64,000 nucleotides of DNA from Rhodococcus spelaei (GCF_006704125.1 NZ_VIGH01000012.1:50315-114314), one strand, 5' to 3'. Counted from the first letter of the stretch, positions 9,846 through 19,073 are shown. Translations and numbers: made by a program. Notes: generated by a model from the sequence alone, not told the origin.

Positions 9846-10358
9846 TCACGCGATCAGCCACTCCCGCTTCGCGTCGCTGTCCCAGCGCCGGATCCCGCTG
9901 GCGGCCCCCGAGCGTTCCCGCGGGTTCAGCAGGTTTATCGCGGGACCGACCTCGTCGGGGAACACCCGCCTGGCCAGCGTGATGTGCGGCGTCCAGTCCC
10001 CGGGATGAATGTGTGCGGGGATGCCCGGACTGGTGTGCAGCAGTCGAAAGACGGTCCGCTGCAACGAGAGCAGACCCGACGTGGGAATGACCAGGTACGC
10101 CAGCGTCTTCCGGTGCCCACCGAAGACAACCAGCCCGCCCAGTGACAGGTGGAGCTTCGGGGCGAGCAGTTCCTGCTGAAGCAGTAGTTCGGTTTCCGGC
10201 TCGATGTGCTGGGCGACCGCGAGCGTGACGTGCGGCCGGTTCGTCGACTTGCGCACGATGTCCTGGCTCGGCAGCTTGGCGTCGGACAGTCGCCGCCACT
10301 CCCGGCGTACCGCGGCGTCGAGGTCGGAGTCGAGCAGCAGTTCCACGGACTGGACCAT
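9846..10358 (-). CDS. 2'-5' RNA ligase / cyclic phosphodiesterase family protein
   Basis: 170 aa. Two HxT motifs, HVT at 43-45 and HIT at 125-127, define the 2H phosphoesterase superfamily that includes bacterial ThpR. Such proteins act on 2',3'-cyclic or 2'-5' phosphodiester ends of RNA or small nucleotides. The physiological substrate is not clear in actinobacteria. The start ATG at 10358 is the only one in frame that keeps the fold; it is 18 bases from the divergent start at 10377, so the two genes share a very short promoter region. Confidence 0.82.
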   Translation of the reverse strand: MVQSVELLLDSDLDAAVRREWRRLSDAKLPSQDIVRKSTNRPHVTLAVAQHIEPETELLLQQELLAPKLHLSLGGLVVFGGHRKTLAYLVIPTSGLLSLQRTVFRLLHTSPGIPAHIHPGDWTPHITLARRVFPDEVGPAINLLNPRERSGAASGIRRWDSDAKREWLIA

Positions 10359-10376
10359 CTGAGCAATGATGGTCGG

Positions 10377-11474
10377 GTGAACCTGCCGCGCGCAACAACA
10401 CCCGAGTCCGCCCGGTTGGGCCTGCTGGTCGGCGACGGGATCGGGCACGAGATCGTGCCCGCCACGCAGCGCATCGTGGACACCGCGATGTCCGCGGTCG
10501 GTGCGCCGCCGATCGAGTGGGTCGACCTCCCCGTCGGTCTCGACGCGATCGCCGCGCACGGTTCCCCGATCCCGGACCAGACCCTGGATGCGCTCGGCGA
10601 CCTCGATGGCTGGGTCCTGGGCCCGCACGACAGCGCCGCCTATCCGGCCGCGTTCCGCGGACAACTGACGCCGGGCGGCACGATTCGCAAACGGTTCGAC
10701 CTGTTCGCGAACATCCGGCCGGCCCGCGCCTTCGCCGGTGTGCGCGCCACGGTCCCGGGGATGGACCTGGTGATCGTCCGGGAGAACACCGAAGGCTTCT
10801 ACGCCGACCGCAACATGCACACGGGTAGTGGCGAATTCATGCCGACGCCCGACGTGGCACTGGCGGTCGCGGTGTTCACTCGGCGGGCGTGCGAACGCAT
10901 CGCGCACGCCGCGTTCGATCTGGCGTCGCGGCGCCGTCGTCGAGTGACGGTGGTGCACAAGGCGAATGTGCTGTCGCTGACCACCGGGCTCTTCCGTGAC
11001 GTGTGCCTCGAGGTCGGCGCGCAGTACCCCGGGGTGGAGGTGCGCACCGAGCACGTGGACGCCATGGCCGCACACCTGGTCCGGCGCGGTGCCGAGTTCG
11101 ACGTCGTGGTCACGGAGAACATGTTCGGCGACATCCTCTCCGACCTCGCGGGCGAGCTGTCCGGTTCGCTCGGCATCGCGCCGTCGATCAACGCCTCGCA
11201 GACCCAGGCGATGGCGCAAGCGGCGCACGGCGCCGCCCCGGACATCGCGGGCCGCAACCGGGCGAACCCGACCGCGCTGATGCTCTCCGCCGCGATGCTG
11301 CTCGACTGGCTGTCCGGTCGGCGGGAATCGGACGAGCTCGGATCGGCCGCGGAGCGGATTCGCGGTGCGATAGTGCACACGCTCGAGGCCGGCGTCGCGA
11401 CCGCGGACCTCGGCGGTCTCGCGTCCACCGCGGAGTTCACCGAAACCGTGGGGGCGCGAATCCTGCGGTGGTGA
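10377..11474 (+). CDS. Isocitrate/isopropylmalate dehydrogenase family protein
   Basis: 365 aa. Beta-decarboxylating dehydrogenase fold with GDGIGHEI near residue 20, the arginine-bearing substrate stretch TIRKRFDLFANIRPARAF, VRENTEGFYAD, and the catalytic/metal segment VVTENMFGDILSDLAGEL. The family oxidises 2-hydroxy acids (isocitrate, 3-isopropylmalate, tartrate, homoisocitrate). Here the loop ahead of the arginine segment reads GPHDSAAYPAAF, unlike standard LeuB or Icd, so the substrate is uncertain and leuB is not assigned. The start is GTG with no Shine-Dalgarno; AATGAT lies 6 bases upstream. Confidence 0.82.
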   Translation: MNLPRATTPESARLGLLVGDGIGHEIVPATQRIVDTAMSAVGAPPIEWVDLPVGLDAIAAHGSPIPDQTLDALGDLDGWVLGPHDSAAYPAAFRGQLTPGGTIRKRFDLFANIRPARAFAGVRATVPGMDLVIVRENTEGFYADRNMHTGSGEFMPTPDVALAVAVFTRRACERIAHAAFDLASRRRRRVTVVHKANVLSLTTGLFRDVCLEVGAQYPGVEVRTEHVDAMAAHLVRRGAEFDVVVTENMFGDILSDLAGELSGSLGIAPSINASQTQAMAQAAHGAAPDIAGRNRANPTALMLSAAMLLDWLSGRRESDELGSAAERIRGAIVHTLEAGVATADLGGLASTAEFTETVGARILRW

Positions 11475-11486
11475 CCGCGCTGCCAG

Positions 11487-11499
11487 TACGCTGCGAAGG
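11487..11499 (+). promoter_or_regulatory. -10 box for leaderless start of the polar amino acid ABC operon
   Basis: TACGCT at 11487-11492 is followed by exactly 7 bases and the GTG start at 11500. No Shine-Dalgarno sequence is present. This fits leaderless transcription of the binding-protein gene. Confidence 0.5.
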
Positions 11500-12423
11500 G
11501 TGCGGTCCACGCCGGCTGGAGTCACCCCGTCGGTGCGTCGATTCCCGCGGCGCGCCCGATATTTCGGTGTGCTGGCGGCCGTTGTTCTCGCCGTGACCGG
11601 GTGCGTCCACAACAGTGAGGGCCTGGTGCCCCCGGCGACCGTGCACGTGGACCGGGTCGAGGAGATCGCCGCGCAGGTGCCGCCGGCGGTCGCGGCGAGC
11701 GGCCGGTTGAAGATCGGGGTGAACGTCCCGTACGCGCCCAACGAGTTCAAGGACGAATCCGGGAACATCGTCGGGTTCGACGTCGACCTGATGGATGCGG
11801 TCGCCGCGGTGATGGGTCTGCGGGCCGAGTTCAACCAGGCGGACTTCGACAAGATCATCCCCGCGGTGCAGGCCGGCACCTACGACGTGGGGATGTCCTC
11901 GTTCACGGACACCCTCGAACGGCAGAAGACGGTGGACTTCGTCGACTACTACCAGGCCGGCATCCAGTGGGCGCAGCGCGCCGGTGAGCCGGTCGACCCG
12001 AACGACGCCTGCGGGCTGCGGGTCGGAGTGCAGACGACCACCACCGAGGACATCGACGAGGTCCCCGCCAAGAGCGACGCCTGCGTCGCGGCAGGGAAGG
12101 ACCCGATCGCGAAGATCAAGTACGACAGCCAGGACGACGTGTCCAACGCGCTGATCCTCGGCCGGATCGATGCGATGTCGGCGGACTCCCCGGTCACCGC
12201 GTACGCGATCAAACGCAGCAACGGCCGGCTCGAGAACGCGGGCCCGCAGTTCGACTCGGCGCCGTACGGCTGGCCCGTGAAGAAGGGCTCCCCGTTGGCG
12301 CCCGTGCTGCAGCAGTCCCTGCAGCACCTGATCGACACCGGCGCCTACCAGCAGATCGCCGACAACTGGGGTGTGGGGACCGGCACGGTCACCACCGCGC
12401 AGATCAACAGTGCGACGAGCTGA
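11500..12423 (+). CDS. Polar amino acid ABC substrate-binding lipoprotein
   Basis: 307 aa. A signal peptide with twin arginine-rich charges and the lipobox LAVTGC places a lipidated Cys at residue 35. The mature part is an SBP_bac_3 domain beginning RLKIGVNVPYAPNEFKDESG, with GFDVDLMDAVA and GMSSFTDTLERQKTVDFV, as in glutamate/glutamine/histidine binding proteins. It heads an operon with one permease and one ATPase. It would capture a polar amino acid outside the membrane; the exact ligand is not readable. Confidence 0.87.
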   Translation: MRSTPAGVTPSVRRFPRRARYFGVLAAVVLAVTGCVHNSEGLVPPATVHVDRVEEIAAQVPPAVAASGRLKIGVNVPYAPNEFKDESGNIVGFDVDLMDAVAAVMGLRAEFNQADFDKIIPAVQAGTYDVGMSSFTDTLERQKTVDFVDYYQAGIQWAQRAGEPVDPNDACGLRVGVQTTTTEDIDEVPAKSDACVAAGKDPIAKIKYDSQDDVSNALILGRIDAMSADSPVTAYAIKRSNGRLENAGPQFDSAPYGWPVKKGSPLAPVLQQSLQHLIDTGAYQQIADNWGVGTGTVTTAQINSATS

Positions 12424-12453
12424 CTTTCGGTCACGGCAGGAAGGCGGAGGGCG

Positions 12454-13416
12454 ATGACGCAGGACACGGCACGCGAAGCCGAACGTGCGGACGAGCCGGA
12501 ACCGATTCGGGCGGTGCCGCTGCGCCGGCCCGGGCGGTGGATCGCCGCCGTCGTGGTCGTGGTCCTGGTCGCGCTGTTCGTCTACGGCGCCGCCACCAAC
12601 GAGGCCTTCGGCTGGGACGTGTACGGCCGGTACCTTTTCGACGCGCGAATCACGGAGGGTGCCTGGCGCACCATCACGCTGACCGTCCTCGCGATGGTCA
12701 TCGCGGTGGTACTCGGTGTGATGCTGGCGGTGATGCGGTTGTCGCCGAATCCGGTGCTCCGCACCGCGGCGTGGGTGTACCTGTGGGTCTTTCGCGGCAC
12801 GCCGGTGTACGTGCAGCTGGTGTTCTGGGGACTGTTCCCGTCGATCTACAAGACCGTGGCGCTCGGGATCCCGTTCGGTCCGCAGTTCGCGCACTTCGAC
12901 CTGAAGGACCTGCAGGCGGCATTCCTGTTCGCCGTGATCGGGCTGGGCCTCAACGAGGCCGCGTACATGGCCGAGATCGTCCGCGCGGGAGTCGGTTCCG
13001 TCGGTGAGGGGCAGACTGAGGCGTCGACCGCGCTCGGCATGTCCTGGGCGCAGACGATGCGCCGGACCGTACTGCCGCAGGCGATGCGGGTGATCATCCC
13101 GCCGACCGGCAACGAGCTGATCAGCATGCTCAAGACCACCTCGTTGGTGCTCGCCGTGCCGTACACCGGCGAACTCTACGGCCGGACTCGGGACATCTCC
13201 GGCGCCAACTTCCAGCCGATCCCACTGCTGCTGGTCGCCGCGACCTGGTACCTGGCGATCACGAGTGTGCTGATGGTCGGGCAGTTCTACCTCGAGCGGC
13301 ACTACTCGAAGGGACTGTCCCGGGTCCTCACCGCGCGACAGTTGCAGGCGCTCGCCGATGCGCAGCACAAACCGGTGCCGCCGGCGGCCGCACCCGACGC
13401 GGGAGGTCCGCTGTGA
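12454..13416 (+). CDS. Polar amino acid ABC permease
   Basis: 320 aa. HisM/GlnP-type permease with the EAA loop [20 protein letters not shown], which contacts the ATPase. About five to six membrane helices follow an N-terminal charged segment of around 30 residues and a first helix ([14 protein letters not shown]). The start ATG follows GGAGGG. Only one permease gene is present, so the channel is probably a homodimer. The stop overlaps the GTG of the ATPase gene. Confidence 0.88.
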   Translation: MTQDTAREAERADEPEPIRAVPLRRPGRWIAAVVVVVLVALFVYGAATNEAFGWDVYGRYLFDARITEGAWRTITLTVLAMVIAVVLGVMLAVMRLSPNPVLRTAAWVYLWVFRGTPVYVQLVFWGLFPSIYKTVALGIPFGPQFAHFDLKDLQAAFLFAVIGLGLNEAAYMAEIVRAGVGSVGEGQTEASTALGMSWAQTMRRTVLPQAMRVIIPPTGNELISMLKTTSLVLAVPYTGELYGRTRDISGANFQPIPLLLVAATWYLAITSVLMVGQFYLERHYSKGLSRVLTARQLQALADAQHKPVPPAAAPDAGGPL

Positions 13417-14180
13417 CGACGACGCCGATGGTGAAGGCAGACCGCGTCTGCAAGAGCTTCGGGGCGCTCAAGGTGCTCAACGGGGTATCGCTGGAGATCG
13501 AGCGTGGTCAGGTGCTCTGCATGGTCGGGCCGTCGGGATCGGGAAAGTCGACGTTCCTGCGGTGCATCAACCACCTCGAGCAGGTCAGCGCCGGTCGGCT
13601 CTACGTCGACGGTGACCTCGTCGGCTACGAGGAGCGAGGCGACAAACTATACGAGCTGCGCCCCCGCGTCGCGGCCCGGCAGCGCCGCGACATCGGCATG
13701 GTGTTCCAGCACTTCAACCTGTTCCCCCACAGGACCGCGTTGGAGAACATCATCGAGGCGCCCACCCAGGTCAAGAAGGTGCGCAAGAAGGACGCGGTGG
13801 TCCGGGCGCGCGACCTCCTGGACCAGGTGGGGCTCAGCGAGAAGATCGACGCGTATCCGGCCCAACTGTCCGGCGGGCAGCAGCAGCGCGTCGCGATCGC
13901 GCGGGCGCTGGCGATGGACCCCAAGCTGATGCTCTTCGACGAGCCGACCTCCGCACTCGACCCCGAACTGGTGGGGGAGGTGCTCGGGGTCATGAAAACC
14001 CTCGCCAAGGAGGGCATGACGATGGTCGTGGTGACCCACGAGATGGGCTTCGCCCGCGAGGTCGCGGACCAGTTGGTGTTCATGGACGGCGGCGTGGTCG
14101 TCGAGTCGGGTGAGCCGCGGGAGATGTTGGCGAATCCGCAGCAGGACCGGACCAAGGCGTTCCTGTCCAGGCTGCTCTGA
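13413..14180 (+). CDS. Polar amino acid ABC ATPase (GlnQ type)
   Basis: 255 aa. Walker A is GPSGSGKST, the signature [15 protein letters not shown], Walker [15 protein letters not shown], with an H-loop in [10 protein letters not shown]. This is the PAAT-family ATPase that drives the preceding permease and binding lipoprotein. The GTG start overlaps the permease stop (GTGA), a coupled arrangement. It closes the operon; no clear terminator follows. Confidence 0.92.
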   Translation: MTTTPMVKADRVCKSFGALKVLNGVSLEIERGQVLCMVGPSGSGKSTFLRCINHLEQVSAGRLYVDGDLVGYEERGDKLYELRPRVAARQRRDIGMVFQHFNLFPHRTALENIIEAPTQVKKVRKKDAVVRARDLLDQVGLSEKIDAYPAQLSGGQQQRVAIARALAMDPKLMLFDEPTSALDPELVGEVLGVMKTLAKEGMTMVVVTHEMGFAREVADQLVFMDGGVVVESGEPREMLANPQQDRTKAFLSRLL

Positions 14181-14233
14181 CGCTTGCACGCACCTCCACC
14201 TGTCCGCCGCTGCCTGATCCGCCTCTGGGGTGG

Positions 14234-14257
14234 TATCGTAGTGATATCACTTTGATA
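14234..14257. promoter_or_regulatory. 24-bp palindrome ahead of the SPFH-RHH pair
   Basis: Two 12-base half-sites face each other about a centre between 14245 and 14246 and match at 10 of 12 positions. The inner 12 bases (AGTGATATCACT) are perfectly symmetric, and TATC/GATA sequences close the ends. It lies 18 bases before the ATG at 14275, where it would overlap a promoter. A ribbon-helix-helix gene is the second gene downstream, and such proteins usually bind tandem palindromic sites, so autoregulation is inferred. Confidence 0.6.
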
Positions 14258-14274
14258 GCGATCGAGGGGCAGAC

Positions 14275-15123
14275 ATGGAGCATCGGGCATTTCGGCTGAA
14301 CGGATTCGGGGTACTGCTGGCGCTGGTGGTGCTGGCGGCGGGCGCCGCAGCACTGGCCGCGACGGGCAGCGGCGCAGGTGTCGCGGTGGGGGTCGTGCTG
14401 GCGGTTGTCGTGGTCGTCGGGATCACCGGGTTCACGGTGATCAACCCGAACGAGGCCAAGGTGGTCCAGTTCTTCGGCCGATACGTCGGATCCGTCGACG
14501 ACGCCGGCTTCCAGTGGGTGATCCCGCTGACCACCAGACGTCGAGTCACGTTGCGGGTACGCAACTTCGAGACCGCCAAGCTCAAGGTGAACGACGCAGC
14601 GGGCAACCCCGTCGAGATCGCCGCGGTGGTCGTCTACAAGGTCGTCGACAGTGGCAAGGCAACCTTCGCCGTCGACGACTACGAGGAGTACGTCGCCATC
14701 CAGTCGGAGGCGGCGGTGCGGCACCTCGCGACCACTCACCCCTACGACTCCCATCAGGACGACCGCACCAGCCTGCGGGACGGCGCGGAGGTGGCGGCCG
14801 AGCTGACAGCGGAACTTCGCGAGCGGACCGACCTCGCGGGCGTGGAGGTGATCGAGGCCCGGATCACCCACCTGGCCTATGCACCGGAGATCGCGCAGGC
14901 GATGCTGGTGCGCCAGCAGGCCGCCCAGGTGGTCGCCGCCCGCACCATGATCGTCGAGGGCGCAGTCGGCATGGTCGGGCTCGCGCTGGACCGGCTGGGG
15001 GAGCAGGGCGTCGTCGAGCTCGACGAGGAGCGCAAGGCCAACATGGTGTCCAACCTGCTGGTCGTGCTTTGCGGGGACAAGGCGACGCAGCCGATCGTCA
15101 ACGCGGGCTCGCTGTACTCGTAG
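14275..15123 (+). CDS. SPFH/Band 7 domain membrane protein
   Basis: 282 aa. Two adjacent hydrophobic segments (about residues 11-32 and 35-55) are followed by an SPFH domain beginning [20 protein letters not shown]. Its later part reads [28 protein letters not shown], as in stomatin-like proteins that organise membrane microdomains. The start ATG has GAGGGG upstream. It is followed after four bases by a 54-aa ribbon-helix-helix gene, a pairing I recall from other actinobacteria whose role is not established. Confidence 0.85.
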   Translation: MEHRAFRLNGFGVLLALVVLAAGAAALAATGSGAGVAVGVVLAVVVVVGITGFTVINPNEAKVVQFFGRYVGSVDDAGFQWVIPLTTRRRVTLRVRNFETAKLKVNDAAGNPVEIAAVVVYKVVDSGKATFAVDDYEEYVAIQSEAAVRHLATTHPYDSHQDDRTSLRDGAEVAAELTAELRERTDLAGVEVIEARITHLAYAPEIAQAMLVRQQAAQVVAARTMIVEGAVGMVGLALDRLGEQGVVELDEERKANMVSNLLVVLCGDKATQPIVNAGSLYS

Positions 15124-15127
15124 ACCC

Positions 15128-15292
15128 ATGGTCGAACGCAAGAAGGTGCTGTTGCGGCTGGATCCGGCCGTCTACGACGCGATCGCGAAGTGGGCGGCCG
15201 ACGACCTGCGCAGCGTGAACGCGCAACTCGAGTACGCGCTGCGGCGGGCGCTCGACGCCGCGGGCCGTCCGCCGCGCTCCCCCCACGATTGA
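15128..15292 (+). CDS. Ribbon-helix-helix (Arc-type) small DNA-binding protein
   Basis: 54 aa. The pattern is that of a MetJ/Arc repressor: a basic start with the beta strand KKVLLRLDP, then helix [12 protein letters not shown] and helix [14 protein letters not shown], with a disordered Pro-rich tail. It begins four bases after the SPFH stop and has no clear Shine-Dalgarno of its own, so translation is probably coupled. The palindrome at 14234-14257 is a plausible target. It could be the antitoxin-like half of a pair, but the SPFH partner is not a known toxin fold. Confidence 0.8.
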   Translation: MVERKKVLLRLDPAVYDAIAKWAADDLRSVNAQLEYALRRALDAAGRPPRSPHD

Positions 15293-15305
15293 CTCCACCT
15301 CCGCG

Positions 15306-15358
15306 GGCGTGAGCGGACCGTTCGGGTTCACCACGAACCCGAACGGTCCGTTCACGCC
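15306..15358. terminator. 24-bp inverted repeat between convergent genes
   Basis: The arms 15306-15329 and 15335-15358 pair over 24 bases with a single mismatch and leave a 5-base loop. The repeat lies between the stops of the RHH gene (+) and the methyltransferase gene (-), so it can act as a terminator in both directions. There is no T-tract on either side. Confidence 0.7.
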
Positions 15359-15373
15359 GGCGGGTGGGGGACG

Positions 15374-16237
15374 TCAGGAGGGCTTGTGGCAGACGAAGAT
15401 CGCGGTTCCGGGGAACAGTTGGCCCCGCAACGGACTCCACTGGCCCCACTCGCGATCGAGCCACTCCGGCCAGTCGGGTTCGACGATGTCGCGCAGTTCC
15501 AGTCCGGCGGCGACGATCTCGCGGACCCGGTCGCCGATGGTGCGGTGATGCTCGACGTACGTCGGCGTCCCGTCGTCGTCCACCTCGACGTAGGGCGTCC
15601 GGTCGAAGTACGGGATCGTCGCGGTGAGTCCCTTGGGCCCCGGGTCGTCCGGGAAGATCCAGCGCACCGGGTGATTGACCGAGAACACCCACCGACCACC
15701 AGGACGCAGCACCCGCGCGACCTCCCGCATCACCAACGCGGAGTCGGCGACGAACGGGACTGCGCCGAACGCCGAGCACGCGATGTCGAACGACTCGTCG
15801 GCGAACGGCAGGGCCTCCGCGCCCGCCTGCACCAGCGGCACCTTCGGCCCGCCGGCTGCCATCGCGTCGACGCCGCGGGTCAGCATCCCGCGCGAGAGGT
15901 CGAGCCCGACCGCGCGGGCGCCCTGCCCGGCGAGCCAGCGTGCGCACGGTGCGGACCCACACCCGACCTCGAGGATGTCCTTGCCCGCGACGTCGCCGAG
16001 CAGGTGCACGTCGCCCTCGTGCAGACCCTCGGGGCACCAGACGAATTCGCCGCCGGCGGACGCCACGCCGAGGAACTCCCCGTGGGTGCGGTGGTAGTCG
16101 TCGGCGTCGGCGTCCCACCAGGCCCGGCTCGCCCGCTCGCTGTCGGCGGAGCCGACCCGGGTGCGGCTCACGCCCGCGGTACCGAGGGCTGCGTTGGCCG
16201 CGGCGTGGCGATCATCGGGAGTGGGGGGTTGCGTCAT
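15374..16237 (-). CDS. Class I SAM-dependent methyltransferase
   Basis: 287 aa. Motif I is [15 protein letters not shown] (88-102), followed by [11 protein letters not shown] and [14 protein letters not shown], a Methyltransf_11-type Rossmann fold. An N-terminal region with [18 protein letters not shown] is typical of a family found in mycobacteria and related genera; the substrate is unknown. The ATG at 16237 is preferred to a GTG five codons earlier. No Shine-Dalgarno is seen; GATGAT lies 6 bases upstream. It converges on the RHH gene. Confidence 0.83.
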   Translation of the reverse strand: MTQPPTPDDRHAAANAALGTAGVSRTRVGSADSERASRAWWDADADDYHRTHGEFLGVASAGGEFVWCPEGLHEGDVHLLGDVAGKDILEVGCGSAPCARWLAGQGARAVGLDLSRGMLTRGVDAMAAGGPKVPLVQAGAEALPFADESFDIACSAFGAVPFVADSALVMREVARVLRPGGRWVFSVNHPVRWIFPDDPGPKGLTATIPYFDRTPYVEVDDDGTPTYVEHHRTIGDRVREIVAAGLELRDIVEPDWPEWLDREWGQWSPLRGQLFPGTAIFVCHKPS

Positions 16238-16279
16238 GCAGGGATCATCCACCGTCCGGTCTCGTCCGGCGGCCGCGGG

Positions 16280-17257
16280 TCAGGGCAGCCTGCGGGTGAG
16301 CACCAGCGCCGCTCCGGCCGAGACGATCAGCGTCAGTGTGCCGGCGACCAGCCACGGCCGGCTCGCGTCGGAGCGGGTGGTCTCGTAGCCGATCTGTTCC
16401 TGCAGGCTCTGGTAGCTCTTGCGTAGTTCCGTGCCACTGGTCGCGGTGAACGACGAGCCGCCCGAGAGTCGGGCGATCTCGGCGAGCGAGGCGTCGTCGA
16501 CGGGGACCGGGATCTGCTGATTCTCGATCGTGACCGTCCCGGTGGTGGTCCCGAAGGAAATCGTCGACACCGGCACACCCTTGTCCTTCGCCTGGCGCGC
16601 CGCGGTGAATGCGCCGCGGCGGTCGTCGAGGTCCTCCGGCACGGTCTCCTTGCCGTCCGACTCGACGACGATCCGCGCGGGTGGGGCGCCCTCGCCGCTG
16701 ACCACTGCGCCGAACGCGTCGATCGCCTGGAGGGCGGTGAAGATCGCCTCCCCGGTGGCGGTGCGTTCGGCGAGTTGCAGGTGGTCGATCGCGGCCTTGA
16801 CCGCGGTCCGGTCGCGGGTCGGCGACACCAGCACCGAAGCGGTTCCCGCGAAGGCCTCCAGTCCGAGGTTGATGCCCGGGGTGAGGTCGTCCGCGAACGC
16901 CTTGGCCGCCTCCTGCGCTGCCGCGATGCGCGAGGGCGTGACGTCCGTGGACTTCATGGACAGCGACACGTCGATGACCAGCATCACGGTGGCCCGGTTG
17001 CGGGGGATCCGTTGCGCGGCGGTCGGGCCGGCCAGCGCGACGATCAGGAGCACGGTTCCGGCCAGGAACAGGGCGGTCGGAACGTGTCGGGACGCGCTGC
17101 GGCGCCGCGGCGCCACCTTCTCGAGCAGTGCGAGGTTGGTGAACCGCAGGAAGTGGCGCCGGCGCAGCCGTTGCACGACCAGGTAGCCGACGAGCAGCCC
17201 GACAGGGGCGAGCAGCAGCAGTAGCCACCACGGCGATGCGAACTGGGTCGCGCTCAC
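16280..17257 (-). CDS. VWA-domain membrane protein (BatA/Rv1481-like)
   Basis: 325 aa. Two N-terminal membrane helices (about 10-27 and 60-78), a von Willebrand A domain with a complete MIDAS start DVSLS (Asp96, Ser98, Ser100), and a C-terminal helix ending in RRLP. The sequence [19 protein letters not shown] closely resembles M. tuberculosis Rv1481. Such proteins usually work with a MoxR ATPase and a DUF58 protein, but neither is adjacent here. The GTG start at 17257 overlaps the stop of a six-codon leader frame. Confidence 0.83.
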   Translation of the reverse strand: MSATQFASPWWLLLLLAPVGLLVGYLVVQRLRRRHFLRFTNLALLEKVAPRRRSASRHVPTALFLAGTVLLIVALAGPTAAQRIPRNRATVMLVIDVSLSMKSTDVTPSRIAAAQEAAKAFADDLTPGINLGLEAFAGTASVLVSPTRDRTAVKAAIDHLQLAERTATGEAIFTALQAIDAFGAVVSGEGAPPARIVVESDGKETVPEDLDDRRGAFTAARQAKDKGVPVSTISFGTTTGTVTIENQQIPVPVDDASLAEIARLSGGSSFTATSGTELRKSYQSLQEQIGYETTRSDASRPWLVAGTLTLIVSAGAALVLTRRLP

Positions 17258-17274
17258 GCGGTTTCGGTTGTCAT
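17254..17274 (-). CDS. Six-codon leader ORF coupled to the VWA gene
   Basis: ATG at 17274 opens MTTETA followed by TGA, and the TGA overlaps the GTG start of the VWA gene (GTGA). A good Shine-Dalgarno (CAGGAG) lies 7 bases before this ATG, while the VWA GTG has none. Ribosomes would therefore load at the leader and re-initiate. It may be a relic of a lost upstream gene or simply a loading device. Confidence 0.45.
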   Translation of the reverse strand: MTTETA

Positions 17275-17363
17275 CGTGGCACTCCTGTATGAGATGAGTC
17301 ACTTCGACCGTACCGATTCGGTGCTGAGGAGACGCTGAGTTCTCGCCGCGCTTCCGCCCGGGT

Positions 17364-17393
17364 TTGCCCAGCTAACTACCGGTCGCGTACCCT
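17364..17393 (+). promoter_or_regulatory. rpsA promoter
   Basis: TTGCCC (17364-17369) and TACCCT (17388-17393) are spaced by 18 bases. The predicted start near 17400 leaves a leader of about 107 bases before the rpsA ATG. The rest of the 17258-17506 stretch, apart from the small leader frame, holds nothing else recognised. Confidence 0.55.
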
Positions 17394-17506
17394 AATCCAC
17401 GCGAGTGTCCACAATGCCGCATCGAATCCGGCGCGGCGCGGGGATGTTCGTGAGTCCGACAGAACACCATCAACCGACTATCTATCCCTCCGGAGCAACT
17501 CACCTA

Positions 17507-18982
17507 ATGCCCTCCACAACCACCACCTCGCCGCAGGTAGCCGTCAACGACATCGGCTCTGCCGAGGACTTCCTCGCCGCCATCGACGCCACGATCAAGT
17601 ACTTCAACGATGGCGACATCGTCGAAGGCACCATCGTCAAGGTCGACCGCGACGAGGTCCTGCTCGACATCGGTTACAAGACCGAAGGTGTCATCCCTTC
17701 CCGCGAGCTCTCCATCAAGCACGACGTCGACCCCAACGAGGTCGTCTCCGTGGGCGATGAGGTCGAAGCCCTGGTCCTCACCAAGGAGGACAAGGAAGGT
17801 CGACTGATCCTGTCGAAGAAGCGCGCACAGTACGAGCGCGCCTGGGGCACCATCGAGGAGCTCAAGGAGAAGGACGAGGCCGTCAAGGGCACCGTCATCG
17901 AGGTCGTCAAGGGCGGCCTGATCCTCGACATCGGCCTCCGTGGCTTCCTCCCCGCCTCGCTCGTCGAGATGCGTCGCGTCCGCGACCTCCAGCCGTACGT
18001 CGGCAAGGAGATCGAGGCCAAGATCATCGAGCTCGACAAGAACCGCAACAACGTGGTCCTGTCGCGTCGCGCATGGCTCGAGCAGACCCAGTCCGAGGTC
18101 CGCAGCGAGTTCCTGCACCAGCTGCAGAAGGGCCAGGTCCGCAAGGGCGTCGTGTCCTCCATCGTCAACTTCGGTGCCTTCGTGGACCTGGGTGGCGTCG
18201 ACGGCCTGGTGCACGTCTCCGAGCTGTCCTGGAAGCACATCGACCACCCGTCCGAGGTTGTCGAGGTCGGCAACGAGGTCACCGTCGAGGTCCTCGACGT
18301 CGACCTGGACCGCGAGCGTGTCTCCCTGTCGCTGAAGGCGACCCAGGAAGATCCGTGGCGTCAGTTCGCCCGCACGCACGCCATCGGCCAGATCGTGCCC
18401 GGCAAGGTCACCAAGCTGGTTCCGTTCGGTGCCTTCGTGCGCGTCGAAGAGGGAATCGAAGGCCTCGTCCACATCTCCGAGCTGGCCGAGCGCCACGTGG
18501 AGGTCCCGGACCAGGTTGTCGGCGTCGGCGACGATGCGCTCGTCAAGGTCATCGACATCGACCTCGAGCGTCGCCGTATCTCGCTCTCGCTCAAGCAGGC
18601 GAACGAGGACTACAACGCCGAGTTCGACCCGTCCAAGTACGGCATGGCCGACTCGTACGACGAGCAGGGCAACTACATCTTCCCCGAGGGCTTCGATCCC
18701 GAGACCAACGAATGGCTCGAGGGCTTCGACAAGCAGCGTGAAGAGTGGGAAGGCCGCTACGCCGAGGCCGAGCGTCGCCACAAGATGCACACCGCTCAGA
18801 TGGAGAAGACCGCCGCAGACGAGGCCGCCGAGGCTGCCAACGCTGCCGCCGGCTACTCCTCGGAGTCCGGTTCCGCCGAGGGTGGCGAGTCCGCCAGCAC
18901 CTCGTCGACCGAGGCGAGCGGATCCCTGGCCAGCGATGCTCAGCTCGCTGCGCTGCGGGAGAAGCTGTCCGGCAACGCGTGA
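17507..18982 (+). CDS. rpsA: 30S ribosomal protein S1
   Basis: 491 aa. Four S1 RNA-binding repeats at about 33-105, 122-188, 206-275 and 292-361, each with the DGDIVEGTIVKVD / VNFGAFVDLGGVDGLVHVSEL pattern. A low-complexity acidic, Ala/Ser-rich tail follows. It binds mRNA on the small subunit during initiation, although leaderless mRNAs may not need it. The ATG at 17507 is preceded by GGAG at 11 bases and gives MPSTTTTSPQVAVNDIGS, like mycobacterial S1. A longer frame upstream is not conserved. Confidence 0.97.
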   Translation: MPSTTTTSPQVAVNDIGSAEDFLAAIDATIKYFNDGDIVEGTIVKVDRDEVLLDIGYKTEGVIPSRELSIKHDVDPNEVVSVGDEVEALVLTKEDKEGRLILSKKRAQYERAWGTIEELKEKDEAVKGTVIEVVKGGLILDIGLRGFLPASLVEMRRVRDLQPYVGKEIEAKIIELDKNRNNVVLSRRAWLEQTQSEVRSEFLHQLQKGQVRKGVVSSIVNFGAFVDLGGVDGLVHVSELSWKHIDHPSEVVEVGNEVTVEVLDVDLDRERVSLSLKATQEDPWRQFARTHAIGQIVPGKVTKLVPFGAFVRVEEGIEGLVHISELAERHVEVPDQVVGVGDDALVKVIDIDLERRRISLSLKQANEDYNAEFDPSKYGMADSYDEQGNYIFPEGFDPETNEWLEGFDKQREEWEGRYAEAERRHKMHTAQMEKTAADEAAEAANAAAGYSSESGSAEGGESASTSSTEASGSLASDAQLAALREKLSGNA

Positions 18983-19010
18983 CGTGACGACCCGCTAGCC
19001 GGGTCGACAG

Positions 19011-19049
19011 AAGAACCCCGGTCCTGCACCTGCAGGGCCGGGGTTCTTT
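19011..19049 (+). terminator. rpsA terminator
   Basis: AAGAACCCCGG and CCGGGGTTCTT form an 11-bp outer stem. An inner CCTGC/GCAGG stem extends it, and TTT follows directly. It lies 28 bases after the rpsA stop and before the convergent small gene. Confidence 0.85.
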
Positions 19050-19073
19050 GTCATCGGAACGGTTGGTGTCGGT

